From positions 1-29,786 of the forward strand of contig JAZNWL010000088.1 in the NCBI GenBank assembly GCA_045593325.1: a stretch of DNA of 29,786 nt. Direction: 5' to 3'. The stretch is from UMGS1484 sp045593325 (GTDB lineage: Bacteria; Bacillota; Clostridia; Oscillospirales; Acutalibacteraceae). Positions 16,839 to 22,305 of this stretch are shown here, piece by piece; the first letter of the stretch is position 1; every line of letters begins with the position of its first letter. The translations under genes and the position numbers were made by a program. The notes beneath the pieces are model-generated. The model was not told where the DNA came from, searched no databases, and worked only from the letters and a program-made list of their open reading frames with translations.

Positions 16839-17027
16839 ATGTTTAAAGTGGATAAAAAATTAAAAACTGCCAATGTTTCTCGTACTGTTCGGTTTACCGA
16901 ACCTTTATTTGAACAATTAAATCAAGTTGCAAAAGAGAATGAGATTTCGTTTAACCACTTGGTATTGCAATGTTGCCAATACGCTTTGGAGCATATGGAC
17001 GAAACTGAAGAAGAAACCAAGAAATGA
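16839..17027 (+). CDS. Ribbon-helix-helix (Arc/CopG-type) DNA-binding protein
   Basis: A 62-residue protein. The strand NVSRTVRFTEPLFEQLNQVA followed by two helices (ENEISFNHLVLQCCQYALEH) fits the Arc/MetJ fold, where a dimer of beta strands reads the DNA major groove. GTG 16830, ATG 16833 and ATG 16839 are in frame. The last is preferred because AGGTGAT lies just before it and the homologous core begins there. Its promoter overlaps a GTTATA palindrome, so autoregulation is likely. No toxin gene is directly adjacent. A terminator follows, separating it from fic. Confidence 0.75.
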   Translation: MFKVDKKLKTANVSRTVRFTEPLFEQLNQVAKENEISFNHLVLQCCQYALEHMDETEEETKK

Positions 17028-17054
17028 GATAGGTGATTGCCTATCTCATTTTTT
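17023..17054 (+). terminator. Rho-independent terminator after the RHH gene
   Basis: AATGAGATAGG pairs perfectly with CCTATCTCATT around TGATTG, followed by a T run. The left arm includes the stop codon. Confidence 0.88.
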
Positions 17055-17068
17055 ACAGATAATCTTTG

Positions 17069-17121
17069 TATTGTTCCGCTAATTGGGAGAATATTATTCC
17101 GATACAGTTGATATTGTTCCG
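17069..17121 (+). promoter_or_regulatory. Three direct repeats upstream of fic
   Basis: TATTGTTCCG (17069-17078), TATTATTCCG (17092-17101) and TATTGTTCCG (17112-17121) lie in the same orientation, 23 and 20 bases apart, about two DNA turns. The third overlaps the -35 side of the fic promoter. They look like binding sites for a transcription factor, possibly the winged/MerR-like head of the Fic protein itself. Confidence 0.55.
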
Positions 17122-17136
17122 AAAATGTGGTATACT
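17108..17136 (+). promoter_or_regulatory. SigA-type promoter for fic-tatD
   Basis: TTGATA (17108-17113), a 17-base spacer and TATACT (17131-17136), 24 bases before the fic start. Confidence 0.75.
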
Positions 17137-17160
17137 ACCTACCGATAGGAGGGATGTTCA

Positions 17161-18054
17161 TTGGTTATGACCGTAAAACAAGCGGCAGAAAAGTGGGGCA
17201 TTTCCGACAGAAGAATACGTGTGCTTTGTTCCCAAGGAAAGATTAAGGGGGCTTATCAAGAAGGCAGAGGTTGGAAAATTCCCATAGATGCTGTCAAGCC
17301 TACCGACGGAAGATATAAATCCAAACAAAGTGTTTATGAAAGAATCGACCAAAAGAAAAAAGAATTGCAAAGCAAACGACCCTTAACTGCAGGAGAAGTG
17401 GCAAGGCTCAATGAAGAATTTATTGTTGAATACACCTATAACTCCAACGCCATCGAAGGGAACACCTTAACCTTACGGGAAACCGATCTGGTGCTTCGGG
17501 GACTTACCATTGATCAAAAACCCTTAAAAGATCATATGGAGGCGGTGGGGCACAAAGAGGCCTTTGAATATGTTGGGGAATTGGTACAACAAAATGTGCC
17601 TATCAGTGAACAGGTAATCAAACAAATTCATTTCCTTGTGCTTGCCGATAAAAAAGACGACCGTGGGGTGTATCGCAGAGTTCCCGTTCGCATTATGGGT
17701 GCCAAACACGAACCGGTGCAACCTTATTTGATCGTACCTCAAATGGAAGCATTGATTGACCGTTTTTTAGAAAGCAATGAACACATTGTGACCAAGTTGG
17801 CACGGTTTCATATAGAATTTGAAGGGATTCATCCTTTCATTGACGGGAACGGCAGAACCGGCAGACTTTTGGTAAATTTAGAGTTGATGAAGGCAGGGTT
17901 TCCTCCCATTGATATCAAATTTACCGACCGCATCGCCTATTATAAGGCCTTTGATTCATACTATGAAAAACAGGAGATCTCGGCAATGGAAAATTTATTT
18001 GCCGAATACATTGAAGAACGGTTGGATCAATATTTGAATATGTTACAGGAATAA
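17161..18054 (+). CDS. Fic-family protein (AMP transferase type) with N-terminal HTH
   Basis: Fic enzymes attach AMP (or other nucleotides) to hydroxyl side chains of target proteins. The 297-residue product begins with an excisionase/MerR-like helix-turn-helix (about residues 3-45, VKQAAEKWGISDRRIRVLCS). Next comes the inhibitory motif SNAIEGN near residue 96, of the S/TxxxE(G/N) class placed N-terminal to the Fic core, then the catalytic loop HPFIDGNGRTGR near residue 224 with its His. The active site is complete. The start is TTG at 17161, spaced 7 bases from AGGAGGG; the ATG at 17167 is 13 bases away and less likely. tatD follows after 9 bases. The target is unknown. Confidence 0.9.
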   Translation: MVMTVKQAAEKWGISDRRIRVLCSQGKIKGAYQEGRGWKIPIDAVKPTDGRYKSKQSVYERIDQKKKELQSKRPLTAGEVARLNEEFIVEYTYNSNAIEGNTLTLRETDLVLRGLTIDQKPLKDHMEAVGHKEAFEYVGELVQQNVPISEQVIKQIHFLVLADKKDDRGVYRRVPVRIMGAKHEPVQPYLIVPQMEALIDRFLESNEHIVTKLARFHIEFEGIHPFIDGNGRTGRLLVNLELMKAGFPPIDIKFTDRIAYYKAFDSYYEKQEISAMENLFAEYIEERLDQYLNMLQE

Positions 18055-18063
18055 GGTGTTTGT

Positions 18064-18825
18064 ATGATTTTTGATTCCCATGCTCATTACGACAGCCATC
18101 ATTTTGATGAGGACCGGGGGCAGGTTTTAACAGAATATTTACCCGCCAAGGGCATTGTGGGGGTAATCAACTGCGGCAGTGATTTGGCGTCTTCTCGCTT
18201 TTCTTTGGATTTAGCGGAACAATATGACTATATTTATGCCGCTTGCGGGGTGCACCCTCACGAGGCGGAAGAATCGGGTGCTTTTGATAAGAATAAACTG
18301 TTGCCTTTGCTTTCTCACCCCAAATGCGTGGCGGTGGGGGAGATCGGGCTGGATTATCATTACGATTTTTCGCCCCGTGACAAACAAAAAGAATGGTTTG
18401 AAGGGCAAATTCTTCTTTCAAAGGAAGTGGGCAAACCCATTGTGGTGCATGACAGAGAAGCCCATGCTGATACCTGGGAACTGCTGAAAAAATACACCCC
18501 CATGGGGGAAGTCCATTGTTTTTCCGGCAGTGTGGAAATGGCACGGGACGTGCTGAACCTTGGCATGTATATTGGGCTTGGGGGCGCGGTGACCTTTAAA
18601 AACGCCAAAACCCCTGTGGAAGTGGCAAAGTACGTACCCTTGGATCGCCTTTTGTTGGAAACCGACTGCCCTTATATGACCCCCGTACCTTTTCGGGGAA
18701 AACGGTGTGATTCCACCCATATTGAGTACACCGCCGCCAAAATTGCTGAAGTCAAAGGCATTTCGGTGGAGCAGGTGTTACAGGCGGCTTACGACAATGC
18801 CAAGAAATTATTTGGTATAAAATAA
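18064..18825 (+). CDS. tatD: TatD-family metal-dependent DNase
   Basis: A 253-residue TIM-barrel hydrolase of the TatD/YcfH/YabD family, thought to be a 3'-5' exonuclease or DNA-repair nuclease using two metal ions. Metal and active-site positions are visible: DSHAHYD at the N-terminus, GVHPHE near residue 62, GEIGLDYHYD near residue 92, VVHDREA near residue 128, HCFSGS near residue 153 and LETDCPYMTP near residue 202. The length is normal. The start is supported by AATAAGGTG upstream and lies 9 bases after fic, so the two are co-transcribed. The role of the pairing is unclear. Confidence 0.93.
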   Translation: MIFDSHAHYDSHHFDEDRGQVLTEYLPAKGIVGVINCGSDLASSRFSLDLAEQYDYIYAACGVHPHEAEESGAFDKNKLLPLLSHPKCVAVGEIGLDYHYDFSPRDKQKEWFEGQILLSKEVGKPIVVHDREAHADTWELLKKYTPMGEVHCFSGSVEMARDVLNLGMYIGLGGAVTFKNAKTPVEVAKYVPLDRLLLETDCPYMTPVPFRGKRCDSTHIEYTAAKIAEVKGISVEQVLQAAYDNAKKLFGIK

Positions 18826-18864
18826 AGAAAGCCATCGCACAGATTTTGTGCGATGGCTTTCTTT
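18824..18864. terminator. Bidirectional terminator between tatD and spoVAD
   Basis: A perfect 18-base stem, AAAGAAAGCCATCGCACA (18824-18841) with its complement at 18847-18864 and a 5-base loop. It overlaps the stop codons of both converging genes, and A and T runs on either side suit termination in both directions. Confidence 0.92.
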
Positions 18865-19876
18865 ATCCTTCATGTTCCAACCAAACGGCATGGGCGATGC
18901 CGGGGATGGTGGTACCCTGCTGCACGCTGGTGGGGGAATGGAGAGAGCCGGTTGCCACGAATAAAATGCGACGGAGTTGCCCCTTTTCCAACTGTTTTAA
19001 GATCCGACTGCACAGCACCCCTGCACTGCATCCGCAACCGGACCCCCCTGCGTGAACGTCCTGTTCTTCACGGTGGTACAGGTTCATGCCGCAGTCCCGT
19101 TGCACGGCGGAGATATCGTACCCTTCCTTCAGGGTGAGTTGCCGAAGAAGGTCGCTGCCCACCTGCCCCAAATCTCCCGTTAAAATCATGTCGAAATCAT
19201 CGGGTTTCATGCGGGTGTCCTGCAAAAAGGAAACAATGGTGTCGGCGGCGGCAGGCGCCATGGCGGCGCCCATGTTGTTGGCGTCTTTGATTCCTAAATC
19301 CTGAATTTTCCCAAAGGTGACGGCTTTCACCACCAGGTTGGTTTTTTTGCGGGAGAGAATGACGCTTCCCGAGGCGGTGGCAGTCCAGGAGGCAACCTGG
19401 GGGCGTTGCCCGCCGTATTCCAAGGGGAACCGAAATTGCCGTTCACTGGCACAAAAGTGGGAAGAGGTCACTGCGGCGGTGATGTCTGCCAGCCCTGTTT
19501 CCACAAAACAGGATGCCAGGGCAAGCCCCAGCGCCATGGTGGAGCAGGCACCGTAAATGCCTACGTGGGGGATACCGAATCCCGAAAGCCCCACGGTGCT
19601 TCCCACACACTGGTTCAGCAGATCCCCTGCAAAGAGGCATTGAATTTTGTCGGCGGTCAACCCACTCTTTTGCAAAGCAATGCTCAAGGATTGTTTTTGC
19701 AGTTCGCTTTCTGCCAATTCAAAGGTTTTTTTGCCCAGGTAAGGGTCAGGGAAAATGCGGTCAAAGTCCTTCCCCAAAGGTCCTTCTCCTTCCTTTTTTC
19801 CTCCCACCGCCCCATAGGACAGAATGTAAGGGGGCGTTTCCATGGAAAGGGTGTATCCGCCCATTCGTTTTGCCAT
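18863..19876 (-). CDS. spoVAD: Stage V sporulation protein AD
   Basis: SpoVAD has a thiolase-like fold, binds dipicolinic acid and helps import it into the forespore through the SpoVA channel. The 337-residue product opens with MAKRMGGYTLSMETPPYILS, shows GACSTMALGLALAS (thiolase-type Cys region) near residue 122, and ends with GSGCGCSAGVLCS and LFVATGALHSP-like SLHSPTSVQQG followed by IPGIAHAV. The frame is open upstream to 20023, but the ATG at 19876 with GGAGGAG before it gives the family start. spoVAC and spoVAE are not beside it. On one side is a terminator, on the other the divergent DUF421 gene. Its presence marks the host as a spore former. Confidence 0.95.
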   Translation of the reverse strand: MAKRMGGYTLSMETPPYILSYGAVGGKKEGEGPLGKDFDRIFPDPYLGKKTFELAESELQKQSLSIALQKSGLTADKIQCLFAGDLLNQCVGSTVGLSGFGIPHVGIYGACSTMALGLALASCFVETGLADITAAVTSSHFCASERQFRFPLEYGGQRPQVASWTATASGSVILSRKKTNLVVKAVTFGKIQDLGIKDANNMGAAMAPAAADTIVSFLQDTRMKPDDFDMILTGDLGQVGSDLLRQLTLKEGYDISAVQRDCGMNLYHREEQDVHAGGSGCGCSAGVLCSRILKQLEKGQLRRILFVATGSLHSPTSVQQGTTIPGIAHAVWLEHEG

Positions 19877-19952
19877 TGTAACTCCTCCTGTTTGTTTTTG
19901 TGAATAGTGTTTGTTTTTTGCGGAAGAATATACAAAAAGGAAGGGGAATGGT

Positions 19953-20627
19953 ATGGAACCGGTACGATTGGTGTTGATGTCGCTTTTTTCGGCACTCACA
20001 TTATTTATAATTGCCAAAGTCATTGGGCATAAACAAATGTCACAACTGGATTTTTTTGATTACATTACGGGGATCACCATCGGCTCCATTGCCGCGGAAT
20101 TGGCAACCGAACTGGAAGAACCCTGGAAGCCCTTTATTGCCATGGTGGTGTACGGGAGCATTACGGTGGTGTTGGCTTTGGTGACCGCCAAATTTCCCAA
20201 AAGCCGAAAGTATATCAACGGCACCCCCACGGTGATTTTCAGCGACGGTAAACTTTACCGCAAAAATCTGAAAAAAGCCAAATTGGATTTGAGCGAATTT
20301 ATGGTGATGTGCCGTCAGGAAGGGTATTTTCATTTAAAGGATATTCAAATGGCGGTGTTTGAATACAACGGCAGATTAACGGTGCTTCCCAAAAGTGAGC
20401 AACGCCCCGCCACCCCCCGGGATCTGGGATTGCAACCCCAGAAAGAAGGGGTGGAAACCGAAATTATTATGGACGGCAGAATTTTGCAGGAAAACCTGAA
20501 ACGGAAAGGCCTGAACCTGACCTGGCTGGAAAAACAGTTGGAACAGCAAGGGGTGAAACATGCAAAAGACGTGTTTTTGGGACTGTGCGATGACCAAAAT
20601 CAGTTGACAATTTACAAGATGGAATAA
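19953..20627 (+). CDS. DUF421 (YetF-like) membrane protein
   Basis: A 224-residue protein with three N-terminal membrane segments (about residues 5-75, from VRLVLMSLFSALTLFIIAKV to MVVYGSITVVLALVT) and a soluble C-terminal alpha/beta domain. The family motifs GHKQMSQLDFFDYITGITIGS-like (GHKQMSQLDFFDYI near residue 25) and GTPTVIFSDGKLYRKNLKKA-like (NGTPTVIFSDGK near residue 90) are present, as is ELMVMCRQ-like SEFMVMCRQEG. YetF proteins are often near sporulation genes in Bacilli and Clostridia, and this one is divergent from spoVAD by 76 bases. The function is not established. The ATG at 19953 has AAGGAAGGGGAA upstream; the longer open frame lacks such support. Confidence 0.88.
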   Translation: MEPVRLVLMSLFSALTLFIIAKVIGHKQMSQLDFFDYITGITIGSIAAELATELEEPWKPFIAMVVYGSITVVLALVTAKFPKSRKYINGTPTVIFSDGKLYRKNLKKAKLDLSEFMVMCRQEGYFHLKDIQMAVFEYNGRLTVLPKSEQRPATPRDLGLQPQKEGVETEIIMDGRILQENLKRKGLNLTWLEKQLEQQGVKHAKDVFLGLCDDQNQLTIYKME

Positions 20628-20654
20628 AAGTCTTGTGGTTGAAAAACGCAGGAC

Positions 20655-20810
20655 GGTGGATATGCCCTGCAGGGCGCGGAAAAATGACAAATAGGCACAA
20701 AATGGGGGAGAATTCGATATTCTCCCCCATTGTTCTTATCATCAGCACTTTCAATGATCTTGACTTGTTTTTCATTCTTGGAATTGTGCCTGTGTTCCTC
20801 TGTCCTTATT
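20655..20810 (-). repeat. Structured intergenic repeat, copy C
   Basis: Read on the minus strand, about 25 bases after the stop of the XRE gene at 20835. It starts ATAAGGACAGAGGAACAC. P1 is AGGCACAA (20791-20784 region) with TTGTGCCT (20700-20693 region). A perfect 13-base-pair hairpin AATGGGGGAGAAT/ATTCTCCCCCATT on the plus strand (20701-20731) has the loop ATCGA on the minus strand. ATTTGTCATTTTTCC follows, as in copies A and B. The second hairpin is reduced to GCCCTGCAGGGC. A further imperfect hairpin (20804-20833) lies directly after the XRE stop. The sequence differs strongly from A and B in the arms but the layout is the same. Confidence 0.78.
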
Positions 20811-20834
20811 ATATTGGATTTTTACCAATAAGGA

Positions 20835-21077
20835 TCACCGAATTTCTTGTTCCACTTGATCAAATAACGGACTATCGAAAAATTCGCGGATTGTAATTTC
20901 CAAGCCGTCGCAAATCTTTTGAATGGATACCACTCCCGGATTTTTGCTTTTTTCGTTTAACATACTGTAAACGGTAGAAGGGGAAACACCCGATAAATTT
21001 GCTAAAGCGTTTACTGCAAGATTTCTTTGGTTGCAAAGTTCAATAATTCTCTTTTCCACGGCTTGTTTAACATTCAT
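20835..21077 (-). CDS. XRE-family helix-turn-helix regulator (downstream copy)
   Basis: An 80-residue protein that is essentially one Cro/C1-type HTH domain: NVKQAVEKRIIELCNQRN, then ALANLSGVSPSTVYSMLNEK as the two recognition helices, then the closing segment IQKICDGLEITIREFF. The ATG at 21077 is preferred (GAGGAC upstream) over the longer frame from 21092. The gene lies 23 bases after the other XRE gene, so the two are one transcript. The paralogues are only distantly alike. Targets probably include the operators at 21381-21493. Repeat copy C follows as its likely 3' end. Confidence 0.88.
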   Translation of the reverse strand: MNVKQAVEKRIIELCNQRNLAVNALANLSGVSPSTVYSMLNEKSKNPGVVSIQKICDGLEITIREFFDSPLFDQVEQEIR

Positions 21078-21100
21078 GCAATTTGTCCTCAATATATAAA

Positions 21101-21358
21101 TTATACAAGATCTTCCTGGTCGTCATCAAAAGAATACCGATTGAGTTCCTCAAAATCAAGGAACTCTGCCAAGGTCATATTCAGGGCGATGGCAATTTTA
21201 TGAAGGGTTTTTATCCGAGGATTTTTAGTGAGCCCTCTGACAATGTTGTCCAAGGTGGATTGCTTTACATCACTCATGGTGGACAACTTGTTGATGGAGA
21301 TTCCCCTTTGTTTGCACAAAGTTTGTATTCGTTTCACATAAATATTGGCGTAGTCCAT
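21101..21358 (-). CDS. XRE-family helix-turn-helix regulator (upstream copy)
   Basis: An 85-residue protein with a Cro/C1-type HTH: YVKRIQTLCKQRGISINKLS, the recognition region DVKQSTLDNIVRGL near residue 30, TLHKIAIALNMTLAEFLDF, and an acidic tail DDDQEDLV. GTGAGGTAC precedes the ATG. Its -10 box (TATAAT at 21381-21376 on the minus strand) abuts an ACCC-N6-GGGT palindrome, so autorepression is likely. It is divergent from the SLOG-like gene, which it probably also controls. Confidence 0.9.
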   Translation of the reverse strand: MDYANIYVKRIQTLCKQRGISINKLSTMSDVKQSTLDNIVRGLTKNPRIKTLHKIAIALNMTLAEFLDFEELNRYSFDDDQEDLV

Positions 21359-21380
21359 AATTGTACCTCACTATCATTAT

Positions 21381-21493
21381 ACCCATTTGCGGGTAATATA
21401 ATGATACGAGGAATCTTGACGATAGTTACCCGAATACGGGTTGACTTCACGAGTAAGTTTCGTTTATAATTTGAAATATACCCATATTCGGGT
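21381..21493. promoter_or_regulatory. Three ACCC-N6-GGGT operators in the XRE/SLOG divergent region
   Basis: Inverted repeats ACCCATTTGCGGGT (21381-21394), ACCCGAATACGGGT (21428-21441) and ACCCATATTCGGGT (21480-21493), 47 and 52 bases apart. The first sits between the -10 and -35 of the XRE promoter, the second touches the -35 of the rightward promoter and the third lies at its predicted start point. This is a typical repressor switch layout. Binding by the adjacent XRE proteins is inferred. Confidence 0.75.
21441..21470 (+). promoter_or_regulatory. SigA-type promoter for the SLOG-like gene
   Basis: TTGACT (21441-21446), an 18-base spacer and TATAAT (21465-21470), flanked by two operator palindromes. 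Confidence 0.72.
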
Positions 21494-21512
21494 GATTTCA
21501 AGAGGTGTTTTT

Positions 21513-21937
21513 ATGATTTGTACCTTTTTCGGACATCGATATTGTCCTTATGATATAGAAGAAAAACTGCGGTCTGCCATTGTGGATCGTATTCAAAAGG
21601 GGGTTACCCGCTTTTACGTAGGAAACCAGGGGCAGTTTGACCGAATGGTTCTGAGTATACTGCGGGATTTGAGTAAGGCTTATGCCATAGAATATACGGT
21701 GGTTTTGGCGTATATGCCCGGGAAAAGCGGTTTCCCGATGACAAAAGTCCAACAGATACCATGCTTCCTGAAGGCATTGAAGAAGTGCCGCCGAAATTTG
21801 CGATTCTTTGGCGGAACAAATGGATGCTGAATCGAGCGGATTACGTGATTACCTATGTGCGGTCTTCGGCGGGCGGCGCCGCCCAAATGAAAGAATTAGC
21901 ACAACGACAGAATAAACTTGTTATCAATTTGGAATAG
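21513..21937 (+). pseudogene. SLOG-like (DUF1273/YspA-type) protein gene, frameshifted
   Basis: The first part reads MICTFFGHRYCPYDIEEKLR then VTRFYVGNQGQFDRMVLSIL and VVLAYMPGK, typical of small SLOG-superfamily Rossmann proteins that may bind nucleotide-type ligands. After AAAA at 21723-21726 the frame is lost. One added A restores an open frame through LPEGIEEVPPKFAILWRNKW, ADYVITYVRSSAGGAAQMKE and KLVINLE to the TAG at 21935-21937, giving 141 residues, the size of full-length relatives. As it stands the first frame runs on to a stop at 21830 with an unrelated tail. The gene has its own promoter and RBS (AAGAGGTG). It could be a recent pseudogene or an assembly error. Confidence 0.78.
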
Positions 21938-22129
21938 CCCAAGTTGAGACTGCAGAGAGCAGAGGTCAGAGTGGACAGGGGCTGGAGAATGGTACGGGGC
22001 GAAGGTTGCCGCCGCTGCCGGTGGCAGATGCAGGCGGTAACCTGAGGTGACAAATCAAGGAGCAAGGCGAAACGCTACGAGTGAGCCTGGGACTATGATT
22101 TGGAGGGAACCCACTTGACTTTGCTAAGA
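21938..22129. other. Unassigned GC-richer spacer with a strong hairpin
   Basis: No gene is convincing here. A GC-rich hairpin is formed by GGTTGCCGCC (22004-22013) and GGCGGTAACC (22033-22042) with an inner CTGCC/GGCAG stem. The segment lies 3' of repeat copy D on the minus strand and could be an extension of it, or the remnant of some other element. Base composition differs from the neighbouring AT-rich control region. Confidence 0.4.
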
Positions 22130-22305
22130 TCGGCGTACGTTGGTACGTCCAGTGCCAAAAAAAGGGCAAGCAAAAACCCCAAGAACCCTCGATGGGTGCC
22201 TTGGGGTTGGTAACATACGATGTTGTAGAAAGCAATCATTCGAAAAACGCGTTCTTGATAGCACAAAACATATACTGAATTATTTTGCGTTCCCGTGCCA
22301 TTATC
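22130..22305 (-). repeat. Structured intergenic repeat, copy D
   Basis: On the minus strand the motif GGATAATGGCAC begins inside the last codons of the solute-binding protein gene, and that gene's TAA stop is part of the motif (22301-22303). P1 is GCAAAA (22288-22283 region) with TTTTGC (22175-22170 region). The hairpin at 22175-22208 has AACCCCAAG/CTTGGGGTT and ACCC/GGGT stems around the loop ATCGA. The tip sequence GACGTACCAACGTACGCC (22149-22132, minus strand) is identical to copy B, but its outer stem is poorly formed. The element also supplies a plausible terminator for the upstream gene. Confidence 0.78.

Noticed and set aside
17069..17121. CRISPR-like array from the TATTnTTCCG repeats
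   Set aside because: Only three 10-base units with short spacers and no cas genes; a regulatory site fits better.
16839..18054. RHH-Fic toxin-antitoxin pair
   Set aside because: A terminator and a separate promoter lie between the two genes, and the Fic protein carries its own inhibitory motif, so no antitoxin is needed.
1657..22305. Integron attC sites or gene cassettes, because the hairpin elements follow stop codons
   Set aside because: No clear RYYYAAC/GTTRRRY core pair, copies lie on both strands, no integrase is seen, and the host genes are ordinary chromosomal genes.
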